The notes under the pieces are model-generated. The model did not search any database. It had not been told where the DNA came from and was given only the letters and a program-made list of their open reading frames with translations. Both the position numbers and the translations under genes were made by a program. Positions 46,736 through 55,560 of a DNA stretch of 64,000 nt are shown here, piece by piece. The number at the start of each line of letters is the position of its first letter. Position 1 is the stretch's first letter. The stretch lies in the NCBI RefSeq assembly GCF_000285835.1, contig NZ_HE978600.1:308848-372847 (forward strand), given 5' to 3'. This stretch comes from Brevibacterium senegalense (lineage in GTDB: Bacteria > Actinomycetota > Actinomycetes > Actinomycetales > Brevibacteriaceae).

Positions 46736-47500
46736 TCAGTTGGTGAGCAGCTTCGACAGGAAGTCCTGGGCCCGCGACGACCGGGGATTCGTGAAGAACT
46801 CCTCGGGTTCCGCGACCTCGACGATCTCCCCGTCCGCCATGAAGACGACGCGGTGGGCGGCCTTCCGGGCGAAGCCCATCTCGTGGGTGACGACGACCAT
46901 CGTCATCCCCTCCTCCGCCAGCTCCACCATCGTGTCGAGGACCTCGTTGATCATCTCCGGGTCCAGCGCGGACGTGGGCTCGTCGAAGAGCATGAGCTTG
47001 GGCTTCATCGCGAGCGACCGGGCGATCGCGACGCGCTGCTGCTGGCCGCCGGACAGCTGGGCGGGGTACTTCTCCGCCTGGTGCTCCACACCCACGCGGC
47101 GCAGCAGTCCGCGCGCCAGCTCATCCGCCTCCGCCCGCTTGAGCCCGCGGACGCGGATGGGGCCCAGCGTCACGTTCTCCAGGATCGTCAGGTGCGCGAA
47201 CAGGTTGAACGACTGGAACACCATGCCCACGTCCGAGCGCAGGCGCGCCAGTGCGGCACCCTCCTCCGGCAGCGGCTGGCCGTCGATCTCGATCGTGCCG
47301 GAGGTGATCGTCTCCAGCCGGTTGATCGTGCGGCAGAGCGTCGACTTGCCGGAGCCGGACGGCCCGATCACGACGACGACCTCACCGCGGGCGACACTCA
47401 GGTCGATGTCCGTGAGCGCCTGGAAGTCCCCGTAGTGCTTCTGCACGTCCCGCATCACGACGAGGGGCACACCCGTGTCCGGAGTCACATTCGCAGTCAT
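46736..47500 (-). CDS. gluA: Glutamate ABC transporter ATPase GluA
   Basis: A 254-residue ATPase of the polar amino-acid transporters. Walker A is GPSGSGKSTLCRTINRLE, Q-loop VFQSFNLF, signature LSGGQQQRVAIARSL, Walker B LMLFDEPTSALDPEM and H-loop VVVTHEMGFA. ATG 47500 is preferred because TAGTCT ends 7 nt upstream, implying a leaderless operon mRNA; the longer open frame beyond it has no homology. Confidence 0.94.
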   Translation of the reverse strand: MTANVTPDTGVPLVVMRDVQKHYGDFQALTDIDLSVARGEVVVVIGPSGSGKSTLCRTINRLETITSGTIEIDGQPLPEEGAALARLRSDVGMVFQSFNLFAHLTILENVTLGPIRVRGLKRAEADELARGLLRRVGVEHQAEKYPAQLSGGQQQRVAIARSLAMKPKLMLFDEPTSALDPEMINEVLDTMVELAEEGMTMVVVTHEMGFARKAAHRVVFMADGEIVEVAEPEEFFTNPRSSRAQDFLSKLLTN

Positions 47501-47507
47501 GCCGTCA

Positions 47508-47513
47508 AGACTA
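47508..47513 (-). promoter_or_regulatory. -10 box for leaderless gluABCD transcript
   Basis: TAGTCT on the minus strand ends 7 nt before the gluA ATG. Confidence 0.58.
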
Positions 47514-47706
47514 CGCACATTGCGCTCGCAGGGGCATCCCAGGAACGGCTCTCGCGCGTTCCGGGCCGGAATCGAAACCCAATCGTCACCGAACACGTGT
47601 GGTCCTCCCACCCGCGCGCAGCGCCCGGATCCGATCTCACCGGATGAGACGACCGCGCCACACGCGGGGCCATGAGGCAGATTCGGTGGCCACAGCCACA
47701 GATCTG

Positions 47707-47720
47707 CGCATAATGATGCG
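47707..47720 (+). promoter_or_regulatory. Promoter with palindromic element upstream of ThDP gene
   Basis: CGCAT and ATGCG form an inverted repeat around AATG, and CATAAT (47709-47714), a near-consensus -10, overlaps it. The predicted leader is about 44 nt, and GAAGGA precedes ATG 47765. The remaining about 190 nt toward gluA shows no gene. Confidence 0.45.
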
Positions 47721-47764
47721 AGCCCCAGTATCTCCGTCGACCGCGACCACGAAGGATTCTCACA

Positions 47765-49417
47765 ATGGCGTCACCCTCCGATCGTTCCGGCACCCCCTCC
47801 GCAGGACACATGATCGTGCGGTCCCTCGAGCAGCACGGCGTCGAGCGCGTCTACGTGGTGCCCGGCGAGTCGTACCTCGATGTCCTGGACGGCCTCCACG
47901 ACTCGACGATCGAGACGGTCGTCTGCCGTCACGAGGGCGGTGCGGCCTACATGGCCGAGGCCGACGGCAAGATGTCGTCGACCCCCGGCGTCGCGATGGT
48001 GACCCGCGGTCCGGGCGCCGCGAACGCGCACGTGGGGCTGCACACCGCCTGGCAGGACTCGACCCCCATGGTCCTCTTCGTGGGACTCATCCCCTTCGAG
48101 CACCGCGAGAAGGAGGCGTTCCAGGAGTTCGATCCCAAGGCGTGGTTCGACACGGGCGCCAAGCGCGTCATGGTGCTCGACCATCCGGAGCGCGCCTCCG
48201 AGATCGTGGCGGAGGCGATGTTCGCGGCGAACTCCGGACGCCCCGGCCCCGTCGTCGTGGGCCTGCCGGAGGACATCATCCGTGAGGCGCACGAGGACAT
48301 CGTGCACCCGGAGATCCCCATCGCGACCGGCGGCATGACCGTGCAGGACTGGAAGGCGCTGCGGTCCGCGCTGGACGGCGCCGACCGCCCCCTGTTCGTG
48401 TTCGGCGGCAACGACTGGACGCACGAGGCGGCGGAGACCTTCACCCGCTGGCTCGAGGACCACAATCTGCCGGCGGCCGCGGAGTGGCGCTGCCAGGGCA
48501 CGGTCCCCTTCGGCTCCCCGTCGTACGTGGGGCCGCTGGGCTATGGCCGCCCGGGCTTCACGGAGCGACTCATGGACGAGTCCGACCTGCTGGTGTTCGT
48601 GGGCACGGTCCCCGGCGACGTCATCACCGACGGCTTCACGGTGCGGCAGAACTGGGAGAAGCAGAACTTCATCGTGACGATCGACCCGTCGCTGCGCGGG
48701 CGCTCCGGTCCCGTCACCTACCAGATCGTCGCGAAGCCGGACCCGTTCATCCGCGACCTCATCCGCATGGACCTGCCGGTCCGCGACACGTGGCGCCAGT
48801 GGACGAACCGCCTGCGGAAGGCGCAGCTCGAGTTCTCCGCTCCCCCGGCGTCGCAGCCGGGTGAGGGCCGGGCGCGCATGGCGACGCTCATGGGCGGACT
48901 GGTCGAGCGACTCGACGAGGACGCGATGGTCACCTTCGGCGCCGGCGAGCACACGAACTGGGCCCACCGCTATTTCCCCACGAACGGCTACGCGTCGATG
49001 CTGTCCGCGCGCAACGGGTCGATGGGCTACTCCGTCCCCTCCGCGGTCGCGGCCTCGCTGCGGTACCCGGAGCGGCAGGTCGTCTCGATCGCCGGCGACG
49101 GGGAGTTCCTCATGAACGGTCAGGAGCTGGCGACCGCCGCCCAGTACGGCGCGCACCCCCTGGTCGTCGTGATGGACAACCAGGAGTACGGCACGATCCG
49201 CACGCACCAGGAGCGGGAGTACCCGGAGCGCATCTCCGGCACCCAGATGCGGAACCCGGACTTCGCGCTCATGGCAGAGGCCTTCGGCGGGGTCGGCATC
49301 CGCGTCGAGCAGGACGCGGACGTGCCCGCGGCACTCGACCGCGCCTTCGCGGCGATCGGAGAGGGCACCTTCGCCCTCATCCACATCATCGTCGAGCAGC
49401 GCGTGAAGGCGTACTGA
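47765..49417 (+). CDS. Thiamine-diphosphate-dependent enzyme (acetolactate synthase/oxo-acid decarboxylase superfamily)
   Basis: A 550-residue ThDP enzyme. The catalytic glutamate is in CRHEGGAAYMAEADGK (E57), and GPGAANAHVGLHTAWQDSTPMVLFVG follows the usual PYR-domain pattern. The central domain and the ThDP-binding motif GDGEFLMNGQELATAAQ...VVVMDNQEYGTI are present. It lacks residues that would identify a particular enzyme and is not beside ilvN, so biosynthetic acetolactate synthase is unlikely. A thioesterase gene begins 1 nt after the stop. Confidence 0.8.
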   Translation: MASPSDRSGTPSAGHMIVRSLEQHGVERVYVVPGESYLDVLDGLHDSTIETVVCRHEGGAAYMAEADGKMSSTPGVAMVTRGPGAANAHVGLHTAWQDSTPMVLFVGLIPFEHREKEAFQEFDPKAWFDTGAKRVMVLDHPERASEIVAEAMFAANSGRPGPVVVGLPEDIIREAHEDIVHPEIPIATGGMTVQDWKALRSALDGADRPLFVFGGNDWTHEAAETFTRWLEDHNLPAAAEWRCQGTVPFGSPSYVGPLGYGRPGFTERLMDESDLLVFVGTVPGDVITDGFTVRQNWEKQNFIVTIDPSLRGRSGPVTYQIVAKPDPFIRDLIRMDLPVRDTWRQWTNRLRKAQLEFSAPPASQPGEGRARMATLMGGLVERLDEDAMVTFGAGEHTNWAHRYFPTNGYASMLSARNGSMGYSVPSAVAASLRYPERQVVSIAGDGEFLMNGQELATAAQYGAHPLVVVMDNQEYGTIRTHQEREYPERISGTQMRNPDFALMAEAFGGVGIRVEQDADVPAALDRAFAAIGEGTFALIHIIVEQRVKAY

Positions 49418-49418
49418 C

Positions 49419-49835
49419 ATGACGCAGGACTCCCCTCTCTCCGGCTTCCCCCTGCGCTCGTACGACAAGCTCCGCTACGCGGACACGGACCGCCAGGGCC
49501 ACGTCAACAACGCCGTGTTCTCGACGTTCTTCGAGACCGGCCGCGTCGAGCTCATCCACCAGCTGCGCCAGGTCGCGGCGGACTCGACCCGCGACTTCGT
49601 CATCGCGAAGATCACGATCGAGTACGTCGCGGAGCTCCTGTGGCCCGGCGACGTCGAGGTGGGCACGCGCGTGATCCGTGTGGGCACCAGCTCGATCGTC
49701 GTCGAGCAGGTGCTCGTCAGCGAGGGCATCGTGCACGCGCGCGCCGAGTCCGTCATGGTGCTGACGGACACGACGACGCGCCGCTCGACCCCGCTGGACG
49801 ACCGCTCGCGGTCGACCCTCGAGAGCCTGCGCTGA
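49419..49835 (+). CDS. Acyl-CoA thioesterase, 4HBT hotdog family
   Basis: A 138-residue hotdog-fold thioesterase. The active-site loop LRYADTDRQGHVNNAVFSTFFETGRVEL carries the D-x-x-G-H-V-N-N pattern of the 4-hydroxybenzoyl-CoA thioesterase/FcbC type, and ITIEYVAELLWPGDVEVGTRV follows. It hydrolyses an acyl-CoA of unknown chain. It starts 1 nt after the ThDP enzyme and ends 4 nt from the convergent AMP-forming ligase, which activates acyl substrates. Confidence 0.88.
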   Translation: MTQDSPLSGFPLRSYDKLRYADTDRQGHVNNAVFSTFFETGRVELIHQLRQVAADSTRDFVIAKITIEYVAELLWPGDVEVGTRVIRVGTSSIVVEQVLVSEGIVHARAESVMVLTDTTTRRSTPLDDRSRSTLESLR

Positions 49836-49839
49836 CGGC

Positions 49840-51540
49840 TCAGGCGCCCGCGACCAGCCGGGCGCCCTCGTCTCGCAGCTCGACCTTGCGGACCTTGCCG
49901 GAGACGGTCATGGGGAACTCCGTGCGGACCTCCACGTAGCGGGGCACCTTGTAGTGCGCCAGCTCGCCCTGGGCGAACGCGCGCAGGTCGTCCGGGCCCA
50001 GGCTCTCGTGCCCGTCCGCCAGCACGACCCACGCCATGAGCTCCTCGCCGTACTTCTCGTCCGGCACTCCCACGACCTGGATGTCGCGGATCGCCGGGTG
50101 GCGGTGGAAGAACTCCTCGATCTCGCGGGGGTAGACGTTCTCGCCCCCGCGGATCACCATGTCCTTGATGCGGCCGGTGATCTCGATGTAGCCGTCGTCG
50201 TCCATGACGCCGATGTCGCCGGTGTGCATCCAGCGGGCGGCGTCGATCGCCTGGGCGGTCTTGTCCGGCTCGTCCCAGTAGCCCAGCATGACGGAGTACC
50301 CGCGCGTGCAGACCTCGCCCTTGACGCCCCGGGGCACGGTGCGCCCGTCGACCGGGTCGACGATCTTGACCTCCGTGTGCGGCATGACCCGGCCCACCGT
50401 CTCCGTGCGGCGCTCGAGCGTGTCGTCCGCCCGGGTCATCGTCGACACCGGCGAGGTCTCGGTCATCCCGTAGCAGATCGCGACCTCGTCCATGTGCATC
50501 CGGTCGATGACCTGGCGCATGACCTCGACGGGGCATGTGGAACCCGCCATGACGCCCGTGCGCAGCGTCGAGAGGTCGAACGTGGCGAAGTCCGGCAGCG
50601 ACAGCTCCGCGATGAACATCGTGGGGACGCCGTACAGGGAGGTCGCGCGCTCGTCCTGCACGGCCCGCAGCGTGGCCTCCGGATCGAACGCGGCGGCGGG
50701 GATGACGGCGGTCGCCCGGTGCGAGACGATCGCGAGCGTCCCGATCACCATCCCGAAGCAGTGGAAGAACGGGACGGGCAGGACGACGCGGTCGGTCTCC
50801 GTGTACCCCAGCAGCCCACCGATCGAGAATCCGTTGTTGAGGATGTTGTGATGGCTGAGAGTCACCCCTTTGGGAAAGCCCGTCGTGCCGGAGGTGTACT
50901 GGAGGTTGACGGGATCGTCGGCCGTCACCTCCGCCTCCGCCTGTTCCAGGCGGGTGCTCCACCGCGCGCCCGTGTCCTCCAGCAGCGACCGGCCGCGCTC
51001 CAGCAGCGCGGCGAACGACTGCTGCGAAGGTACGTGCGCCCTCGCCTCGGCTCCCAGCGGGCCCGGCACGGTGTCGAGTGCGAGGACGTCGACGCCGCCC
51101 AGGGACTCCGCCGCCTGGTGCGCGATCGCGAGGTAGTCGGAGCGGGCGTCCGCGATCTGCGCGACGACGGTGCGGGTGCCGCTCTGCCGCAGCACGTACT
51201 CGAGCTCGTGCGCGCGGTAGGCGGGGTTCACATTCACGACGACGCCGCCCAGGCGGGCGACCGCGTAGAGGACGAGCGTCCACTCCGGCACGTTCTGCGC
51301 CCAGATCGCCACCCGATCGCCCGGCCGCACGCCGCGGTCCAGCAGCGCGACGGCCAGTGCGCGCGTGTCCTCCTCCAGCTGCGCATACGTCCACCGGCGT
51401 CCGGAGGGGACGTCGACCAGGGCCTCGCCGTCCGGCCGGGCGGCCGCGGCCGCCAGCAGGTCGTCGCCCAGGGTGAGCCCCAGCAGCGGTACGTCAGAGG
51501 TCCCGGAGCTGTAGGACGGGGTGGCGGATCGAGCAGTCAC
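49840..51540 (-). CDS. AMP-forming acyl-CoA synthetase (medium/long-chain)
   Basis: A 566-residue adenylate-forming ligase. Motifs are LQYTSGTTGFPKGVTLSHHN (ATP loop), CYGMTETSPVST, WMHTGDIGVMDDDGYIEITGRIKDMVIRGGENVYPREIEEF and the catalytic lysine region MTVSGKVRKVEL. It resembles fatty-acyl-CoA synthetases used in beta-oxidation. The GTG at 51540 has GAGGAG about 9 nt upstream. A very stable hairpin lies directly upstream of that site. The extended reading to 51783 lacks homology. Confidence 0.9.
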   Translation of the reverse strand: MTARSATPSYSSGTSDVPLLGLTLGDDLLAAAAARPDGEALVDVPSGRRWTYAQLEEDTRALAVALLDRGVRPGDRVAIWAQNVPEWTLVLYAVARLGGVVVNVNPAYRAHELEYVLRQSGTRTVVAQIADARSDYLAIAHQAAESLGGVDVLALDTVPGPLGAEARAHVPSQQSFAALLERGRSLLEDTGARWSTRLEQAEAEVTADDPVNLQYTSGTTGFPKGVTLSHHNILNNGFSIGGLLGYTETDRVVLPVPFFHCFGMVIGTLAIVSHRATAVIPAAAFDPEATLRAVQDERATSLYGVPTMFIAELSLPDFATFDLSTLRTGVMAGSTCPVEVMRQVIDRMHMDEVAICYGMTETSPVSTMTRADDTLERRTETVGRVMPHTEVKIVDPVDGRTVPRGVKGEVCTRGYSVMLGYWDEPDKTAQAIDAARWMHTGDIGVMDDDGYIEITGRIKDMVIRGGENVYPREIEEFFHRHPAIRDIQVVGVPDEKYGEELMAWVVLADGHESLGPDDLRAFAQGELAHYKVPRYVEVRTEFPMTVSGKVRKVELRDEGARLVAGA

Positions 51541-51561
51541 GTCGTCGTTCTCCTCACTGTC

Positions 51562-51599
51562 GGCGTTCACCACCGGCGACGATGCCGGTGGCGAACGCC
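51562..51599. repeat. 16-bp-arm hairpin upstream of acyl-CoA synthetase
   Basis: Arms GGCGTTCACCACCGGC and GCCGGTGGCGAACGCC pair with one mismatch around a 6-nt loop. It sits 22 nt upstream of the GTG start of the minus-strand ligase, just before its ribosome-binding site. It may be an operator or RNA regulatory hairpin. The rest of the 235-nt gap shows no gene. Confidence 0.7.
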
Positions 51600-51775
51600 A
51601 TCCTCGCACACCGTGACGCAGCGCACAGTCGCGCCCCGCGCCCTCGCGGATGTCCGCCCGGTCACGCGTGTCGCAGATCTGGGACAGTCGGTGCAGGAGG
51701 CCCGACCGCGCGGGAAAATAGAGCGGCACCAGAGTCGGCGCCGGGTGCGCCGTCCACCGCAGAAGGAGCGACCCC

Positions 51776-52093
51776 ATGTCCACGAAGCAGAACCAGCGCC
51801 GGTTCGCGGCCCCCGCCCCCGCCGTCTACGAGGCGGTCACCGCCGCCGCGCAGAACGCGGTCCAGGTGATGGAGCGCGACGAGCAGACCCTCTCGCTCGT
51901 GTGGCAGACGAAGAAGTCGCTGTTCTCGTGGGGCCACATCGTGGGCGCCCGGGTGAACCCGGACGGCGACGGCGCCCTCCTCGAACTGGTCGTCTCCGGC
52001 CTCCCGGATGCGCCCCGGGCGCTCATGGACGGGAAGAAGAACGAGTCGATGGGTCAGCGGGTGCTGGACGAGGTCGCCGCGCACCTGGGCTGA
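51776..52093 (+). CDS. Small soluble hypothetical protein
   Basis: A 105-residue protein I do not recognise. It has alternating hydrophobic strands (VQVMERDEQTLSLVWQTKKSLFSWGHIVGARV) and a C-terminal helix (ESMGQRVLDEVAAHL), which suggests a small alpha/beta fold. AGAAGGAG precedes the ATG at good spacing and codon use is normal, so it is a real gene. No signal peptide or membrane segment is present. It lies 48 nt upstream of the holin-family gene but the latter has its own promoter. Confidence 0.75.
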   Translation: MSTKQNQRRFAAPAPAVYEAVTAAAQNAVQVMERDEQTLSLVWQTKKSLFSWGHIVGARVNPDGDGALLELVVSGLPDAPRALMDGKKNESMGQRVLDEVAAHLG

Positions 52094-52128
52094 GGAGCGG
52101 CCCGGAGGGATCTGTCAGCCGCACTGCC

Positions 52129-52134
52129 TAGGCT
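52129..52134 (+). promoter_or_regulatory. -10 box for leaderless holin-family transcript
   Basis: TAGGCT ends 7 nt before ATG 52142. Confidence 0.57.
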
Positions 52135-52141
52135 GGGTCGC

Positions 52142-52561
52142 ATGAGATTCCTCGTCCGCATCCTCGTCAACGCCCTGGCGCTGGCCGCCGCGGTCCTCCT
52201 GCTTCCCGGTGTCACGATCTCCGGCAGCGACTCGCTCGCCTCCTCGATCGGGGACACCCCCGCGACCCTCGTCGCCTACGCCTGCATCGCTCTGGTCTTC
52301 GGCGTCGTCAACGCGTTCGTGAAGCCGATCGTCTCCTTCGTCTCGACACCGCTCACGTGCCTGACGCTGGGCCTGTTCTCCATCATCGTGAACGCGCTCA
52401 TGCTCGTGCTGACGGCCTGGCTGTCGGAGTTCACACCGTTCGTCCTCAGCATCGACACGTTCTTCTGGTCCGCCGTGCTGGCCGCCATCGTCGTCGCGGT
52501 CGTCTCCGCGCTCCTGGGCTGGCTCCTGCCGGACACCCGGTCCGAGTCCGTCCGTGACTGA
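52142..52561 (+). CDS. Holin superfamily IV-type (YvlD-like) membrane protein
   Basis: A 139-residue protein with four transmembrane helices: VLVNALALAAAVLLLPGV-type helix 1, ATLVAYACIALVFGVVNAFVKPIV, LTLGLFSIIVNALMLVLTAWL and FFWSAVLAAIVVAVVSALLGWLLP. The NAFVKPIV and LTLGLFSIIVNALML motifs are diagnostic for the mycobacterial 4-TMS phage holin/YvlD family. In chromosomes these are housekeeping membrane proteins of unknown role, not evidence of a prophage. The stop overlaps the next gene by 8 bp. Confidence 0.88.
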   Translation: MRFLVRILVNALALAAAVLLLPGVTISGSDSLASSIGDTPATLVAYACIALVFGVVNAFVKPIVSFVSTPLTCLTLGLFSIIVNALMLVLTAWLSEFTPFVLSIDTFFWSAVLAAIVVAVVSALLGWLLPDTRSESVRD

Positions 52562-53603
52562 CGGGAACGCCGCCCCTGGGCTGGTCCCCCTCTCCCTCCT
52601 CGACCGCGCGCTCACGCCGGCCGGCGTGTCCGACGCCGCTGTGCTCACGGGGGTCGTCGACCGGGCCCGCACCGCGGAGGACTTGGGCTTCCACGGCTTC
52701 TGGGTCGCCGAGCACCACGCCGTCCCCGGCATCGCCGGCTCCTCCCCCGCCCTCCTGGCCGGTGCGGTGGCCGCGGCGACCCGTCGCATCCGCGTGGGCA
52801 CCGGCGGCCTCATGGTCCCCACTCACCCGCCGTTCATCCTGGCGGAGCAGGTCTCCGTCCTCTCCGCGCTCCACCCGGGGCGTCTGGACGTCGGCCTGGG
52901 TGCCAGCACCGGCTTCACCGCCGCCGTCCGCCGCGCGCTGCACCAGTCCGACGACGCGGCCGCCGAGTACGACGACGATGTCGCCGCACTCGTTGACGCG
53001 CTGGGAGGCCGCAGCCCCGTCACCCTCCGCCCGCAGCCGGCCGCCCCCGCGCCCCTCCTCGTCCTCACGGGCGGGTCGCGGCTGCCGCTGGCGGCACGAC
53101 TGGGTCTGGGAGCCGTCGTGGGCGGCCCGTCCGTCCACCCGCCGGCGGGCGCGGCGGAGGGGGACGGTCGCCGAGGTCCCGGTCACCCGGAGCACACCCC
53201 GCTGGCCCGGTACCGCCAGGACTTCCGCCCCTCACCCCTCAGAGAACGGCCGCGGGTCATCGCGAGCGTCACCGTGGCGGTCGCTCCGACGCCGGAGGCG
53301 GCACAGAGGCTGGCGCTGCCGGAGGTGTGGGCGACGGCGCTGTCGCGCTCGACCGGTTCCTTCGACCCGCTGCAGCCGGTCGACGCGCTGGACCCGGACC
53401 GTCTCACGCACCAGCAGGCGCGACGCGTGCGACGCCAGCTCGAGATGACCGTGCACGGCACTCCGGAGCACGTGCAGGAGCGCCTCACCGCGATCGCGCG
53501 GTGGACGGGGGCGGACGAGCTGCTGCTGACCGGCGGGGTGTCCGACCCGGAAGCCGGCGGTCTGTCCGACCGCCTGCTGGCGGGTCTGTCGATCCGGCGC
53601 TGA
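52554..53603 (+). CDS. LLM-class flavin-dependent oxidoreductase
   Basis: A 349-residue luciferase-like monooxygenase. It contains LGFHGFWVAEHHAVPGIAGSSPALLAGAVAAAT, TRRIRVGTGGLMVPTHPPFILAEQVSVLSALHPGRLDVGLG and a C-terminal domain with PEHVQERLTAIA. These residues build the TIM barrel that binds reduced FMN. The GTG start at 52554 overlaps the preceding gene by 8 bp. Substrate is unknown. Confidence 0.88.
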   Translation: MTDGNAAPGLVPLSLLDRALTPAGVSDAAVLTGVVDRARTAEDLGFHGFWVAEHHAVPGIAGSSPALLAGAVAAATRRIRVGTGGLMVPTHPPFILAEQVSVLSALHPGRLDVGLGASTGFTAAVRRALHQSDDAAAEYDDDVAALVDALGGRSPVTLRPQPAAPAPLLVLTGGSRLPLAARLGLGAVVGGPSVHPPAGAAEGDGRRGPGHPEHTPLARYRQDFRPSPLRERPRVIASVTVAVAPTPEAAQRLALPEVWATALSRSTGSFDPLQPVDALDPDRLTHQQARRVRRQLEMTVHGTPEHVQERLTAIARWTGADELLLTGGVSDPEAGGLSDRLLAGLSIRR

Positions 53604-53616
53604 GGCGCGTGCTTCA

Positions 53617-55227
53617 ATGGCGAGCATGGTCACGTCCCCATCCGGTGCCGGAGACGCACGGCACCTCCGCAGACACCCGGAGTCCGTCCCTTCGCAGCAC
53701 CGGTCCGCCGTCGAGGAGGCAGCGGACGCGCACAGCCCGAACGAGGTCCACGAGTACCGCATCGACCTGGAGCGGCTGCGGTTCTCCCCCTACTTCGGCC
53801 GGCTGTCCGCGGTCACGCAGGTGGTGCCGCAGTCCGGAGTGGGCCCCATCATGCACAACCGGCTCACGCACTCGCTCAAGGTCAGCGCCGTCGCCCGCGT
53901 CATCGCCGCGAACCTCGCCGCCCGCCTGGCCCGGCACCGCGCGCACGAGGACGGTCGGGGCGCATCCGACCCGGTGGGGGCCGTGCTGGCGCACCTGGGC
54001 GGCTGCGACACGATCGTCGCCCAGTCCGCCGCGCACGCGCACGACCTGGGCCATCCCCCGTTCGGGCACCTGGGCGAGCGGACGCTCGACCGGATCGCCC
54101 GGACGGAGCTGGGCCTGCCGGAGGGGTTCGAGGGCAACGCGCAGACCTTCCGGATCCTCACCGCACTCGACACCCTGGGGCGTGACTTCCCCGGCCTGAA
54201 TCTCACCGCCGCGGTGCGCGCCTCCGTGCTCAAGTACCCGTGGACGCGCGGGCAGTGGGCGGGCGTCGACCTCGAGCAGGTGCCGGCGGAGGCCCGCCCC
54301 CGCGGCGTGGGCCTCGACCCCACGGGCGGGGCCGTCAAGTTCTCCGCGTACGCCCTCGAGGCGGAGGAGATGGATGCGGTGCGCTCCGCTTTCCCGGCGA
54401 TCGATCCGTTCCAGCAGACGGTCGACTGCGCGATCATGGATCTGGCCGACGACATCGCCTACGCGGTCCACGACCTGGACGACTTCGTGCGCGCCGGTGT
54501 GCTCCAGCAGGCGGAGGTGGCCGGAGAGTTCCACGCGTGGCTGGACGGCGACCCCGACCTGCGCGACGCGGACCTCCGGAGACTGCGGCTCCGCTGGCGG
54601 GAGCCCGGCGCCTCCCTCGAGCTGCTGCGCCGCGATGCGCTGCGCAAGGACCCGTGGATCGCCCACAGCGACGAGTTCGAGGCGGCGGTGCGCCGCATCA
54701 GCGCGGATCTGGGCGATGACCTGCTCACCCGGCCGTACGACGGGGGCGGGGAGGCGGAGCGCAAGGTCTCCGCGTTCACGCGACGCTGGATCGAGCGACT
54801 GCGCACCAGCGTCGTCGTCGAAGCCGAGCCGTCCGTGCGCGGCGGCCACGTGCGGTTGGACCGGCGGGCCTGGCACGAGGTGCTGGTCCTCAAGTTCGTG
54901 CACGCGCGCTTCGTGCTCGACCTGCCGGACATCGCCCTGGCGCAGCGCGGCCAGCGTCGGGTCCTCGAGGAACTGGTCCGCGGCTTCGACGCGTGGCTGT
55001 CCGACCCCTTCGACGGCGGCCGCGCACCCCGGCGCCTGCTCGAGTGGGTGGACCACACGACGGAGGCGACGTTCGCGCTGCGGGACCGCCGGCCTGACCT
55101 GCTGCTGGGCGCCGCGGACGATGCGGGGCTGCGCAGGCAGGGCCGGTCGCGGGCGATCCTCGACTACGTCGCCTCGCTCACGGACCAGCAGGCCCTGGCG
55201 ACCCACGCCGCGCTCACCCGCGGATGA
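53617..55227 (+). CDS. Second HD-domain dGTPase-like protein
   Basis: A 536-residue protein related to dNTP triphosphohydrolases but about 100 residues longer and clearly divergent from the dgt at 34723. The HD ligands are in NRLTHSLKVSAVARV and AAHAHDLGHPPFGHLGE; the distal Asp lies in CAIMDLADDIAYAVHDLDDF. ATG 53617 is used; ATG 53626 is possible. Bacterial dGTPases control dNTP pools and some block phages by nucleotide depletion; a defensive role is not shown here. It converges with the small membrane protein gene with 9 nt between stops. Confidence 0.85.
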   Translation: MASMVTSPSGAGDARHLRRHPESVPSQHRSAVEEAADAHSPNEVHEYRIDLERLRFSPYFGRLSAVTQVVPQSGVGPIMHNRLTHSLKVSAVARVIAANLAARLARHRAHEDGRGASDPVGAVLAHLGGCDTIVAQSAAHAHDLGHPPFGHLGERTLDRIARTELGLPEGFEGNAQTFRILTALDTLGRDFPGLNLTAAVRASVLKYPWTRGQWAGVDLEQVPAEARPRGVGLDPTGGAVKFSAYALEAEEMDAVRSAFPAIDPFQQTVDCAIMDLADDIAYAVHDLDDFVRAGVLQQAEVAGEFHAWLDGDPDLRDADLRRLRLRWREPGASLELLRRDALRKDPWIAHSDEFEAAVRRISADLGDDLLTRPYDGGGEAERKVSAFTRRWIERLRTSVVVEAEPSVRGGHVRLDRRAWHEVLVLKFVHARFVLDLPDIALAQRGQRRVLEELVRGFDAWLSDPFDGGRAPRRLLEWVDHTTEATFALRDRRPDLLLGAADDAGLRRQGRSRAILDYVASLTDQQALATHAALTRG

Positions 55228-55236
55228 GCGGGGCCC

Positions 55237-55560
55237 TCAGTACGCGACGAGGTAGACGACCGCCCCGATGACCGCGCACGCGCAGACGCCGAAGCACAGG
55301 TAGGCCGACGCCAGGCGCAGGCGCTGCTGGCCGGGGGTGAGCGGCTCCGGCTGCATGACCTTCGCGACCTTCTTCTCGATCTTCGCCGCCTGCTGGGGAG
55401 ACCGCACGGCGATCGCGTCGGGGAACTCCGCGGGCGGCACGACCGGCGGACGGCCTCCGGAGACGAGCATGCGCAGGCCCAGCGCGTAGAAGAAGACGCC
55501 CACGGCCGCGCATGCGAGCGAGACGATGAAGACCTCCAGGAATGCGAACCAGTCGATCAT
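55237..55560 (-). CDS. Small membrane protein linked to pit
   Basis: A 107-residue protein with two hydrophobic segments (residues about 6-30 and 80-104) and a charged loop between (RSPQQAAKIEKKVAKVMQPEPLTPG). The ATG at 55560 overlaps the pit stop (ATGA), so it is co-translated with the phosphate transporter. No assigned function. Small membrane proteins in this position often accompany pit in actinobacteria. Confidence 0.8.
   Translation of the reverse strand: MIDWFAFLEVFIVSLACAAVGVFFYALGLRMLVSGGRPPVVPPAEFPDAIAVRSPQQAAKIEKKVAKVMQPEPLTPGQQRLRLASAYLCFGVCACAVIGAVVYLVAY

Noticed and set aside
52142..52561. Prophage indicated by a holin-type protein
   Set aside because: The YvlD/4-TMS holin-like family is chromosomal in many actinobacteria; no phage genes are nearby.
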